A DNA stretch of 64,000 bases from Nordella sp. HKS 07 (GTDB taxonomy: Bacteria > Pseudomonadota > Alphaproteobacteria > Rhizobiales > Aestuariivirgaceae), in contig NZ_CP049258.1 of assembly GCF_011046735.1 (NCBI RefSeq), positions 806,001-870,000 on the forward strand, given 5' to 3'. The notes below the pieces were generated by a model. That model saw only the letters and a program-made list of their open reading frames with translations, had not been told where the DNA came from and ran no database searches. Below, piece after piece: positions 8,774-17,179 of this stretch. Within the stretch, counting starts at the first letter, position 1; the number at the start of each line of letters is the position of its first letter. The translations under genes and the position numbers were made by a program.

Positions 8774-9778
8774 ATGGCAAAAGTAATTGAAGTCGACCCC
8801 GAGGGACTGCGGAGCTGGATCGGTTCCGCCAAACGAACCCTGACCATCGAGAGCGAGGCGATGGCCCGGCTGATCCAGGCCCTTGACGGCCCGCTCGGCC
8901 GCGCTTTCGGCGAAGCCATCCGCCTGATCAAGCAGGGCTCCGGGCGCGTCATCATGACCGGCATGGGCAAGAGCGGACATATCGCCCGCAAGATCGCGGC
9001 GACGCTTGCTTCCACCGGCACCCCGTCCTTCTTCGTCCATCCGGCCGAGGCCAGTCACGGCGATCTCGGCATGATCGGGCGCGACGACATCATCATCATG
9101 ATCTCGAATTCCGGCGAGACGGCCGAGCTGCGGGCGGTGCTCGACTATGCCAAGCGCTTCCAGGTGAAGATGATCGGCCTGACGAGCCGCGCCGACAGCA
9201 CGCTCAGCCATCACGCCGATGTGGCACTCTGCCTGCCCGATTGCCGCGAAGCCTGTCCGATCGGCATGGCGCCGACCACATCGACCATGCTGCAGCTCGC
9301 GATAGGCGACGCATTGGCGCTGGCGCTGCTCGAGGACCGCGGCTTCAACGCCGCGCAGTTCAAGACCTTCCATCCGGGCGGGCTGCTTGGCGCCGCGCTT
9401 ACCCATGTGAAGGACTTCATGCACAAAGCGTCGCAACTACCGCTGGTCGCGCCCACGACGCCGATGGCCGAGGCACTGGTGACCATGACACAGAAAAGCT
9501 TCGGCTGCCTCGGCGTCGTCGACGGTGAAAGCGGTGAGCTGATCGGCATTTTCACCGACGGGGACCTTCGCCGTCACATGTCGCGCGATCTCATCGACCT
9601 CACGGTCTCAGACGTCATGACGCGCACGCCGCGCACTATCGTGTCCGACACGCTGGCGTCGGAAGCGCTCGAAATTCTAAATTCGACGAAGATCACCAGC
9701 CTGTTTGTCGTCGACGACAAGAACCGGCCCGTCGGCCTCGTCCATGTCCACGACCTCTTGCGCCACGGCGTGCAGTAG
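8774..9778 (+). CDS. kdsD: D-arabinose 5-phosphate isomerase (KdsD/KpsF)
   Basis: 334 residues. The SIS sugar-isomerase domain (about residues 40-180) holds MTGMGKSGHIARKIAATLAS, HPAEASHGDLG and ISNSGETAEL; two CBS domains follow (about 205-330; GCLGVVDGESGELIGIFTDG and TSLFVVDDKNRPVGLVHVHD). The enzyme turns ribulose-5-phosphate into arabinose-5-phosphate, the first step to Kdo for LPS. Ribosome site AAGGGA is at about 8762-8767. A Kdo hydroxylase candidate occurs 40 kb on in this window. Confidence 0.95.
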   Translation: MAKVIEVDPEGLRSWIGSAKRTLTIESEAMARLIQALDGPLGRAFGEAIRLIKQGSGRVIMTGMGKSGHIARKIAATLASTGTPSFFVHPAEASHGDLGMIGRDDIIIMISNSGETAELRAVLDYAKRFQVKMIGLTSRADSTLSHHADVALCLPDCREACPIGMAPTTSTMLQLAIGDALALALLEDRGFNAAQFKTFHPGGLLGAALTHVKDFMHKASQLPLVAPTTPMAEALVTMTQKSFGCLGVVDGESGELIGIFTDGDLRRHMSRDLIDLTVSDVMTRTPRTIVSDTLASEALEILNSTKITSLFVVDDKNRPVGLVHVHDLLRHGVQ

Positions 9779-9805
9779 GAAGGACGCTCAGATCTCGACC
9801 TGCCC

Positions 9806-9837
9806 CCTTCTCCCGCGCCCAGCGTGAGAGGGGAGCT
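9806..9837. terminator. Hairpin between kdsD and the NfeD gene
   Basis: An imperfect inverted repeat (CCCCTTCTCCCGC and GTGAGAGGGG) lies between two convergent genes. It resembles a decayed arm of the REP-like elements seen at 36351-36476 and could end transcription from both sides. There is no clear U-run. Confidence 0.4.
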
Positions 9838-10286
9838 CAGTTGGGCCCGTTTACCGGCTCGACGACGAGGCACGCGCCGTCGACGGCCTTGACCCTCACC
9901 CACTCGCCTTTGCCGCGGTCGGCGCCTGTCACGACCCACAGCGTGTCGTCGATGCGGACCTTTCCGCGGCCGTTGACGATCGCTTCGTCAAGGGCGTAGC
10001 TGCGCCCGACATAACCATACATGCGCTGATTGAGGTTATTCGCCGCGCCACCAGGCAGCTTGAAGCGCGGCCGCACGAAGAGGACGAACAGCACGGTGAG
10101 AGCGGCGAACAAGGCGATCTCGATCTGCCAGGAGAGGTCGAGAAAAATGTCGAGGGCGCCGATAACCGCTCCGGCGAGCGCCAGCCAGATGAAGAAAACG
10201 CCCGGCAGCACAAGCTCCGCGAGAAGCAGGAGCCCGGCAATGATCCACCAGGTCCAGCCGCCGAGAAACGGAAAGAACTGCTGCAT
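9837..10286 (-). CDS. NfeD family membrane protein
   Basis: 149 residues with a hydrophobic N-terminal half of about three membrane segments and a C-terminal OB-fold (MYGYVGRSYALDEAIVNGRGKVRIDDTLW). NfeD proteins partner with SPFH/stomatin proteins in membrane microdomains. The SPFH gene ends 17 bases upstream, giving the usual two-gene operon. It is convergent with kdsD across a short hairpin region. Confidence 0.88.
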   Translation of the reverse strand: MQQFFPFLGGWTWWIIAGLLLLAELVLPGVFFIWLALAGAVIGALDIFLDLSWQIEIALFAALTVLFVLFVRPRFKLPGGAANNLNQRMYGYVGRSYALDEAIVNGRGKVRIDDTLWVVTGADRGKGEWVRVKAVDGACLVVEPVNGPN

Positions 10287-10303
10287 GGCCGGAAGGCTCC
10301 CTC

Positions 10304-11287
10304 TCAGCTCTTGGGCAGAACGGGCGGAACGCTGGCCGAACTCTTGCGCCTGGCGGCCGCCTGATCTCCGTCGCCGCCGAAGGCTTCCTTGGCGATCTCG
10401 GCGATGCCACCAAGCGAGCCGATGAGCGCCGTGGCCTCGAGCGGCAGCATCAGCACTTTCTGGTTGGGAGCGCTGGCGAGCGCCTCGATGGCCTTCACAT
10501 AATTGTTGGCGACGAAGTAGTTGATCGCCTGGATATTGCCGCTGGCGATGGCGTCGCTGACGAGGAGCGTCGCCTTGGCCTCGGCTTCCGCCGCGCGCTC
10601 GCGCGCTTCGGCGTCGCGGAAGGCGGCCTCGCGCCGGCCTTCGGCCTCGAGCACCACCGATGTCTTCTCGCCTTCGGCCCGCAGGATCTGCGACTGGCGC
10701 TGGCCTTCCGCCTCGAGGACGGTGGCCCGCTTGTCGCGTTCGGCCTTCATCTGCCTTGCCATGGCATCGACGAGATCACGCGGCGGGCTGATGTCCTTGA
10801 TCTCGATGCGGTTCATCTTGATGCCCCAGGGCGTCGTCGCCTGGTCGACTACGCCGAGCAGGCGGTGGTTGATCTCGTCGCGCTGCGATAGGAGGCTGTC
10901 GAGGTCCATTGAGCCCATGACGGTACGGATATTCGTCATCACCAGATTGAGGATGGCATGTTCCAGATTCTGCACTTCATAGGCGGCCTTGGCGGCGTCG
11001 ATGACCTGGAAGAAAGCAACGCCGTCGACTTTCACCATGGCGTTGTCGCGGGTGATGACTTCCTGGCTCGGCACGTCGAGGACTCGCTCCATCATGCTGA
11101 GCTTATGGCCGACGCGGTCGAAGAACGGAATGATGACGCCGAGGCCAGGCGGCAAGGTGCGAACATAGCGGCCAAAACGCTCCACCGTGTAGTTGGAGCC
11201 TTGCGGCACCATCCGGATCGACCGCAAGAGGCCGAACAGGACCACCGCCAGGAGAATTATGACTGCAATGCCAGCGCCTTCGAACAT
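10304..11287 (-). CDS. SPFH/Band-7 (stomatin, QmcA-like) membrane protein
   Basis: 327 residues: one N-terminal membrane anchor ([15 protein letters not shown]), then the SPFH domain ([41 protein letters not shown]) and a long Glu/Ala/Arg coiled coil (about residues 175-245). Such proteins oligomerise at the membrane and guard proteases such as FtsH or organise lipid domains. It is first in the operon with NfeD. Confidence 0.9.
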   Translation of the reverse strand: MFEGAGIAVIILLAVVLFGLLRSIRMVPQGSNYTVERFGRYVRTLPPGLGVIIPFFDRVGHKLSMMERVLDVPSQEVITRDNAMVKVDGVAFFQVIDAAKAAYEVQNLEHAILNLVMTNIRTVMGSMDLDSLLSQRDEINHRLLGVVDQATTPWGIKMNRIEIKDISPPRDLVDAMARQMKAERDKRATVLEAEGQRQSQILRAEGEKTSVVLEAEGRREAAFRDAEARERAAEAEAKATLLVSDAIASGNIQAINYFVANNYVKAIEALASAPNQKVLMLPLEATALIGSLGGIAEIAKEAFGGDGDQAAARRKSSASVPPVLPKS

Positions 11288-11492
11288 AAGCCCGTCTCCA
11301 CTCCATGACTGGCGCGCGGTTGGAAAGCTGCGCGCCGGCCTTCCCTGCCGTCACGCGCCAAAATTGAAGTCCCGATCACATCTTCACACCTGGCCCATGC
11401 GGCCTGAAGGTGCTTGCGACCCGGGAAAGTAGTCAAGCGCCGTCTTCAACGGGTTAACATAGGGACAAGTTATTGAATCGCAAGTCCCTTCA

Positions 11493-12518
11493 TCACCAGC
11501 CCGATAATTCCTTGCGGATAATTGACTCGAGCATTGCGATCGAGGCATCCGATTCGTTGAGACAGGGAACGGCGGAGAAATTTTCGCCGCCGTTTTCGCG
11601 AAATGTCGCGGCCAATCCGATGGCGATTTCCTCGAGGGTCTCGACACAATCCGCCGCGAAGCCCGGCATGACCATCACCAGATTGCGCACGCCCTGTGCC
11701 GGCAGCGCCGCAACGGTATCCTGCGCATAGGGCTTGATCCATTCCGTTTTGCCGAAGCGCGACTGAAACACCACCCGTAGCTTCTCTTCCGGCATGTTCA
11801 GCTTCGCCCGCAGCAGTCGCGTCGTTTCCTGGCAGTGGTCATAATAGGGGTCCCCCGCCTCGACATAGCTTTCCGGCAGACCGTGATAGGATGCGAGGAT
11901 TGTATCGGGAAGCCAGTCAAGCGTGGCGAGATGGCTCTCGATGCTGTGCGCCAGCGCGTCGATATGAGAGGGTTCCGCATAATAAGGCGGCACGAAGCGC
12001 AGCGCCGGTTGCCAGCGCAGTTTCGCCATGGTTTCGAACACCTTGTCCACCACGGTCGCCGTCGTCGAGGCGCTGTATTGCGGATAAAGCGGGAAGATCA
12101 GGACGCGGTCGCATCCCTGTTCCTTCAAGGCCGCGAGACGCTCGCCCACCGGCGGCAAGCCGTATCGCATGCCCCAGTCGACGACGATGCGGGCGTCTCC
12201 CGCGAGTCTCCGACCGAGCTTCTCGGCCTGAGCCCGCGTAATGGTCTTGAGCGGCGATTCGTCGAGCGTCTTGTTCCAGATCTGCTCATAGGCATGGCCG
12301 CTCTTCGTCGGCCGTTTCGTGAGGATGATGGCGTTGAGAACGAACCACCATACGAGCCGGTTGGTCTCGACGACGCGCGGGTCTGACAGGAACTCCTTGA
12401 GATAGCGCCGCATCGGCCAATAGGATGTGGCTTCCGGAGTTCCTAGATTGACGATCAGGACGCCGACGCGGCCCTCGCCTGTCGCTCTATGACCGCCCTT
12501 CTCTGTGATATTCTGCAT
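11493..12518 (-). CDS. hemH: Ferrochelatase
   Basis: 341 residues. The opening GVLIVNLGTPEATSYW, the middle CDRVLIFPLYPQYSASTTA and ILASYHGLPESYVEAGDPY with the catalytic His, and the C-terminal PGFAADCVETLEEI match bacterial HemH. It inserts ferrous iron into protoporphyrin IX, the last step of heme synthesis. It stands alone on the minus strand, 205 bases from the SPFH gene, and is divergent from the histidine kinase. Confidence 0.95.
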   Translation of the reverse strand: MQNITEKGGHRATGEGRVGVLIVNLGTPEATSYWPMRRYLKEFLSDPRVVETNRLVWWFVLNAIILTKRPTKSGHAYEQIWNKTLDESPLKTITRAQAEKLGRRLAGDARIVVDWGMRYGLPPVGERLAALKEQGCDRVLIFPLYPQYSASTTATVVDKVFETMAKLRWQPALRFVPPYYAEPSHIDALAHSIESHLATLDWLPDTILASYHGLPESYVEAGDPYYDHCQETTRLLRAKLNMPEEKLRVVFQSRFGKTEWIKPYAQDTVAALPAQGVRNLVMVMPGFAADCVETLEEIAIGLAATFRENGGENFSAVPCLNESDASIAMLESIIRKELSGW

Positions 12519-12619
12519 GATGGACTTTGCAGTAGCGGATTGTTAACCAGAGCGGAAGAACGGGTGACACCTTAACGCAACCCCAAGCGCCACTGGGAAT
12601 AATAGGGTCGAATTTTGCC

Positions 12620-12692
12620 AGTTCGGATAATCCGATGCGCAAATCAAAGAGTTAGAGCGCCGGGCCGATTCTATGTGTGCGTCCGGCTGCTA
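12620..12692 (-). repeat. Interspersed hairpin repeat, family A, degraded copy
   Basis: Read on the minus strand, this segment matches the copies at 29067-29173 and 56516-56620: the GAATCGG, CGGCGCTCTA, CTCTTTGATTTGCGCATCGG and TTATCCGAA blocks occur in the same order. The second hairpin is truncated. It lies directly before the histidine kinase gene and may carry part of its leader. Confidence 0.7.
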
Positions 12693-12719
12693 GTCGCCGG
12701 GGAGACAGGTTGACTGCGT

Positions 12720-14564
12720 ATGCCGATGTTAAGCGATGGCCCGATCGGGCAAATGGGACACCGCACAGGCGATGCGTCAGGCCCGGCCTTTGGCGGCATT
12801 AATTCCTGGTCAAAGTTCGACTTCAGCAAGTTCCGCGCCGAACAGATCGCCCCCCTGGCGCAGTTCCGCCCCTATGTCATGGGCGCCAATGCGCTGGCCG
12901 TGCTGATCGTCATCTGGTCCAGCCTTCCCGCGACGGTCGGGCCTTGGGTCTATCTGTGGGCCGTGTGCCAGGCCGGCCTCACCGTCACGGTGCTGTACCA
13001 CTGGTTCCGAGACCGCAATTTTGCCAGCAGCAACCACCGCACCATTGCCGCCATCGAGGCTGCTAGCCTGGCTTTCGCCGTCCTCTGGGCATTTCCCCTT
13101 CTCGAACTCCTGCCTGAGCTGCCTATCGGCGCACAGCATGTCGTCCTCGCCGTCTGTTTCATCATCTCGGTGACCGGCGCCTTCGCCTTGACCCGTCTCC
13201 CTCTGGCCTCGATCACCTTCACTGTCGTTGTGAGCGGCGCTTTGTTCGTGAGCCAGATTCGGCGCGGCGAGGATGTCGACCTGCTGTTGGGCTTCATCGC
13301 GGTCGCCGTCGCCTCGCTGATGTCGCTGATGAGCGTAGCACTTTATCGCACGCTCGTGCGGCGCGCGGCCGACAGCTATCACTTGAATCGGCAGAGCGAA
13401 TTCATTGCGCTTCTGCTCAAAGACTTCGAGATGTGCTCCAGCGATCTCCTGTGGGAGACCGACGAGGCGGGAAAGCTGACCTATTTTTCCGACCGCCTGC
13501 CGACACTTCTCGGCACCTCTACCCAGCTCCTCGGCAAGACGTTGGAGGAGGCGGCCGGCGCCCGCCCCGATGACAAAGGCTGGCAGGACTTCACCCAGCT
13601 CACCGGCAACCGGCAGGCCATCGACGGTCTGCGCCTGGAAGTGAGGCGCCCCAGCATCACCGACTGGTGGATGATCACCGCCCATCCGCTATGGGGCCAC
13701 GCCCAGGAGTTTCTCGGCTATCGCGGCGTGATCCGCGACATCTCGCTCGAGCGTCGCGCCCAACTCGACCTCATCACGGCCAAGGAAGAGGCGGAACGCG
13801 CTTCATCCGCCAAATCGCAGTTCCTTGCTATCACCAGCCATGAATTGAAGACGCCGCTCAATGCCATTGTCGGCTTTTCCGAGATGCTGGTGGCGCAGCA
13901 TGAAGGACCGCTCGGCAGCCCGGTCTACGCCGAATATGCCTCGACGATTCTGCAGAGCAGCTCGCATCTGCGCAACATCATCGCCGACATCCTCGACGTC
14001 ACGCGCATCGAGCGCGGCACGCTGCATCTGGTCGAGCAGGATATGGATGCTGCGGAGATTCTCGAGATCGCCTACAAGATGTGCCGCGCGCAAGCCAAGG
14101 CGGCCGATACTCCCTTGGCCGCCGATCTCGAAAGGACGGCGGAAATCCAGGGCGACATCACCCGCATCCGCCAGGTGCTGATCAATCTCGTCACCAACGC
14201 CATCAAATTTTCCGAGCCTGGCAACGCCATCGCCCTGTGGATCGAGCGCTTGCCGGACGATGGCCTCGCTTTCGTCATCGAGGATCACGGCATCGGCATA
14301 GCGCCCGGCGACATCGAGCGGGTCTTCGAGGCTTTCGAGCAGGGCGATGCCTCCTCCTCGAGGCGTCACGGCGGCCTCGGGCTCGGTCTTGCCATCGCAC
14401 GCAAGATCGCCCGGTTGCATGATGGCGACGTTACACTCGACAGCATCAAGGATGAAGGCACAACGGCGCGCCTCATCCTGCCGGCGACGCGCGTGAAATG
14501 GCCGGAGCCTCTCGACACCTCGGACCCGGAAACCGCTGGCGCCGCATCGCTCGCTATGAAATAG
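12720..14564 (+). CDS. Membrane sensor histidine kinase with PAS domain
   Basis: 614 residues. About six membrane segments lie between residues 48 and 212, followed by a PAS domain (about 235-350, LTYFSDRLPTLLGTS), the HisKA dimerisation domain with phosphoacceptor His374 in ITSHELKTPLNAIVGFSEML, and a HATPase with N box LVTNAIKFSEPGN, G1 EDHGIGIAPGD and G2 HGGLGLGLAIARKIA. This is the PleC/DivJ-like layout of Alphaproteobacteria. It autophosphorylates and passes phosphate to a response regulator that is not encoded nearby. The signal is unknown. Confidence 0.9.
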   Translation: MPMLSDGPIGQMGHRTGDASGPAFGGINSWSKFDFSKFRAEQIAPLAQFRPYVMGANALAVLIVIWSSLPATVGPWVYLWAVCQAGLTVTVLYHWFRDRNFASSNHRTIAAIEAASLAFAVLWAFPLLELLPELPIGAQHVVLAVCFIISVTGAFALTRLPLASITFTVVVSGALFVSQIRRGEDVDLLLGFIAVAVASLMSLMSVALYRTLVRRAADSYHLNRQSEFIALLLKDFEMCSSDLLWETDEAGKLTYFSDRLPTLLGTSTQLLGKTLEEAAGARPDDKGWQDFTQLTGNRQAIDGLRLEVRRPSITDWWMITAHPLWGHAQEFLGYRGVIRDISLERRAQLDLITAKEEAERASSAKSQFLAITSHELKTPLNAIVGFSEMLVAQHEGPLGSPVYAEYASTILQSSSHLRNIIADILDVTRIERGTLHLVEQDMDAAEILEIAYKMCRAQAKAADTPLAADLERTAEIQGDITRIRQVLINLVTNAIKFSEPGNAIALWIERLPDDGLAFVIEDHGIGIAPGDIERVFEAFEQGDASSSRRHGGLGLGLAIARKIARLHDGDVTLDSIKDEGTTARLILPATRVKWPEPLDTSDPETAGAASLAMK

Positions 14565-14571
14565 AGAGTCC

Positions 14572-15488
14572 ATGCGCATGAAGAAACCCTCCACTCCTTT
14601 CCTTGGCAGCCGCTTCTCTGCATCGCCCAAGGCCACCCAGGCCGCGCTGTTCGGCGCGCCGCACGGCACGCCCTACAAGGGCATCGACAACCGCCCGTAT
14701 GAAAAGGCACCCGATGCCTTGCGCAAGGCGCTCAAGGCCGATGCCGCCTTTCTCGATTCATGGGATTTCGATTTCGGCGGGCCGCTGCTCGGCAAAAAGG
14801 ACAATATCGTTTCGCGGATCTCGGCGATCTGCCGACTCAGTCGAAACAGGGCACGAAGAACCGCAAGTTGATCGAATCTTGCGCGCGCGGCATCCTCGCC
14901 GAAGGCGCCGTGCCGATCATGATCGGTGGCGATGATTCGACGCCGATTCCCTTCATCCAGGCCTTTTCCGATCACGGCCCTCTGACCATCCTGCAGATCG
15001 ACGCGCATATCGATTGGCGCCAGGAGCGCTATGGCGAACCTTGGGGCTTCTCCAGCACCATGCGCCGCACCTCGGAAATGGCGCATGTGAAGAAGATCGT
15101 CCAGGTGGGCATGCGCGGCATGGGCTCGGCGCGCGAAGAGGAAGTGCGCGACGCCGAAGCCTGGGGCGCCAAGCTCATCACCGCCGCCATCATCCATGAG
15201 AAGGGCATCGGCGCGGCGCTCACGCATATCACGGCCGGTTCTCCCCTTCTGATCACGCTCGATTGCGACGGGCTCGACTGGTCGATCATGCCGGCGGTGA
15301 CGTACCCTTCGACCGGCGGCCTCACCCACACACAGGTGACCCGTCTGATCCAGGGTGCAATCGCCAAGGCCAGGCTGGTCGGCTTCGATCTCATAGAGTT
15401 CGTCCCCAAGAACGACAAGGATGGCATCGGCGCCTTTACCGCTGCGCGCCTCGTCTGCAATGTGATCGGGAGCCTGGCGAACCGCTAA
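14572..15488 (+). pseudogene. Agmatinase-like ureohydrolase with a frameshift
   Basis: Two overlapping frames together make a typical-length (about 305 residues) arginase/agmatinase-family protein. The first frame (14572 to about 14811) gives the N-terminus through GGPLLGKKDNI; the second (from about 14812) continues FADLGDLPTQSKQ to the end. One missing T in the T-run at 14811-14813 would restore a single frame. Metal-site motifs are in the second part: IGGDDSTPIP (GGDH in most relatives), LQIDAHIDWR and LDCDGLDWS. The family hydrolyses guanidino compounds to urea. It follows the kinase by seven bases. It may be a real mutation or a sequencing slip. Confidence 0.75.
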
Positions 15489-15490
15489 AT

Positions 15491-15844
15491 TTACGTGGCG
15501 ACACCTGCCGGCCAATTGACTTCGCTGGATCTTCTGCAGCGAAATTCCGGCACCTGCTTCTCCTGCTGCGGAGCTTTCTTGGCCATAACGATGTGAACTC
15601 CGGGATCACTTGATCCCTTGTTTGTATTCTCGGGGCGTTTGATGTGTCCCTGTTCCGCCAAAGACCAATTGTGTTGCGCGCTCAACAATTTGGCCGCATT
15701 CAATGGCCGGCCATGGACAGCTCCATCGTCAGAGGCCGTGCTGGTTTGTGCGGCATTCTCGAGGAGATTACCCTCATCCTTCTTGTTCCACACGCGTAGC
15801 AAAGCTTGCACGACTTCAAGGATTATTCGGAGGCCTAGAGCCAT
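15491..15844 (-). CDS. Hypothetical protein, doubtful
   Basis: 117 residues from ATG 15844, with AGGA seven bases before the start as a possible ribosome site. The start is hydrophobic (MALGLRIILEVVQALLRVW) and the rest is polar and basic, with no domain I know. The stretch is lower in GC and has different codon usage from its neighbours. An overlapping plus-strand frame at 15618-15995 is no better. I list it as the likelier coding reading of this region, with low confidence. Confidence 0.25.
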   Translation of the reverse strand: MALGLRIILEVVQALLRVWNKKDEGNLLENAAQTSTASDDGAVHGRPLNAAKLLSAQHNWSLAEQGHIKRPENTNKGSSDPGVHIVMAKKAPQQEKQVPEFRCRRSSEVNWPAGVAT

Positions 15845-16227
15845 TCGCTTGATCCTATCCGAGTTATATCGACCAGACTCAGGAGTTGAAGTCCGAACGC
15901 AACTCCTGAATTTGATATTTCCAAAAGCCTGCCATCTGGCCCACGATGTCAAGCGCCCGCCGTGGCGTGTACGAATGCGCAAACTACTGCCGTGACGAGC
16001 CCGGACTGCCCTCCTGGGATCGAGTTCCATAGATGGAACCGGTGCTGCATCCCGGCGACCTGAAAAATTGCCGGACACCGGTGCGGCCCTTGAAATCGGC
16101 GCCGTCATTCTGTAGCTCTTGTCAGTACAGCTCGTTCGGGGGACGTTGGGTCCCAGGCTGTATTCCTCGCCGCCGCGATGCGGGGCGAGATCTCTCACTC
16201 AGAACCGTAGTTTGCGAAGGGTGCGCT
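15845..16227. other. Intergenic stretch with no clear gene
   Basis: About 380 bases of lower GC than the surroundings. I see no convincing coding frame or RNA gene. The one structural mark is a short inverted repeat, GTTCCATAGATGGAAC, at 16024-16039. Confidence 0.5.
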
Positions 16228-16662
16228 ATGAGCACTTTGGAACGTGCGATCGCGATCGCAGCGGAAGCCCATGCGGGTCAGTTCGACAAGGCAGGCGAGC
16301 CTTACATCTTGCATCCCCTCCGGGTCATGATGGCTCTGGAGGCGACCGAGGATCGCATTGTCGGGGTGCTTCATGACGTGGTCGAGGACAACGTGGCCTG
16401 GCCGCTGGCCGCCTTGCGCGCAGAAGGCTTCGCAGAAGCGATCCTGCAGGCGGTTGACGCAGTAAGCCGGCGCGAAGGCGAGAACTATGAAGCCTTTGTC
16501 CGCCGCGCCGCGCAGAACGAAATCGGCCGTCGCGTGAAGCTCGCCGATCTCAACGACAACATGCACCTGATGAGGATTAAGACGCCCCGCCCCGAGGATC
16601 ATGAGCGCATGGAGCGCTATCGAATGGCCAAAGAGATAATTCTCGCGCAGGAAGTTTCCTAA
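16228..16662 (+). CDS. Small RSH-type HD hydrolase (MESH1-like)
   Basis: 144 residues from ATG 16228. The HD domain of RelA/SpoT enzymes fills the protein: AHAGQFDKAGEPYILHP with a metal-binding His, VLHDVVEDN with the His-Asp pair and the adjacent Glu-Asp used for ppGpp hydrolysis, and KLADLNDN with the last Asp. There is no synthetase, TGS or ACT domain, so it resembles stand-alone small alarmone hydrolases. The likely role is removal of (p)ppGpp or a related nucleotide; the substrate is inferred. A strong hairpin follows the stop. Confidence 0.8.
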   Translation: MSTLERAIAIAAEAHAGQFDKAGEPYILHPLRVMMALEATEDRIVGVLHDVVEDNVAWPLAALRAEGFAEAILQAVDAVSRREGENYEAFVRRAAQNEIGRRVKLADLNDNMHLMRIKTPRPEDHERMERYRMAKEIILAQEVS

Positions 16663-16676
16663 CGCTCGGAAAACAA

Positions 16677-16723
16677 ACGGCCCGTCACCAAGGGACGGCA
16701 ATGAGTGTGACGGGCCGTTCTTT
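16677..16723 (+). terminator. Intrinsic terminator after the HD hydrolase gene
   Basis: A 13-base perfect stem (AACGGCCCGTCAC with GTGACGGGCCGTT) with an 18-base loop, followed by CTTTG, lies 15 bases after the stop codon. The U-tract is weak, but the stem is strong. Confidence 0.7.
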
Positions 16724-16818
16724 GCCCCGCGGATGTCCGGGAGGCTGAAGTCAACTCCAATGGAGCGGGTTGGTTCCAGAAGATCCGAGCGGAAATTCAT
16801 TGAATATCCCCGCCATCC

Positions 16819-16843
16819 GGAACCGGATTCAGAAATCAGCGTT
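16819..16843 (+). promoter_or_regulatory. EcfG-type general stress promoter
   Basis: GGAAC at 16819-16823, a 16-base spacer and CGTT at 16840-16843 match the published alphaproteobacterial EcfG (sigma-T) consensus exactly. It would start transcription near 16850, about 33 bases before the 68-residue gene. Confidence 0.7.
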
Positions 16844-16882
16844 GAAGGGTCGGCGTCCCCCGAAAAGGAAGCATGACCCGAT

Positions 16883-17089
16883 ATGAAGACAGACATCATC
16901 ACACGCGCGGATCTCCTGACGCTGATCGAGGAAGTGGGATTCGGCAAGGCGGTTATCGGCGGCGCCGATCGCAACGGCATCGTCGTTGACGGCTATCTGG
17001 ATCTGGCGACAATTTCCGACCGTTTGAACCGGCTGATCCAGGCGAGAAATCGCAGGCGCTTGATTCGGGAAAACGAACAGGCGCGATAG
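16883..17089 (+). CDS. Small hypothetical protein, probable general-stress gene
   Basis: 68 residues (MKTDIITRADLLTLIEEVGF start), likely helical, with a basic C-terminus (RNRRRLIRENEQAR). I do not recognise the family. Support for it being real is the well-placed EcfG promoter just upstream. The AAGGA at 16865-16869 is 13 bases from ATG 16883, which is long; ATG 16873 is nearer but opens only a 38-residue Arg/His-rich frame of unlikely composition. Confidence 0.5.
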   Translation: MKTDIITRADLLTLIEEVGFGKAVIGGADRNGIVVDGYLDLATISDRLNRLIQARNRRRLIRENEQAR

Positions 17090-17179
17090 CCGCACGAGCA
17101 TTTCAAACAGGATCCTCTTTCGACCAAAGAAGATGCGCGGCTCGAAGAGTTCTCCTCGTCGCCGCGCGGATATTTGTGG

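Noticed and set aside
15618-15995. A 125-residue plus-strand frame in the low-GC gap
   Set aside because: No ribosome site or recognisable composition; the minus-strand frame has a slightly better start, and neither is strong.
16752-16776. A second EcfG-like pattern, minus strand (GGAAC, 16 bases, AGTT)
   Set aside because: It points into the terminator and the 3' end of the HD hydrolase gene, with no gene to drive, so chance is likelier.
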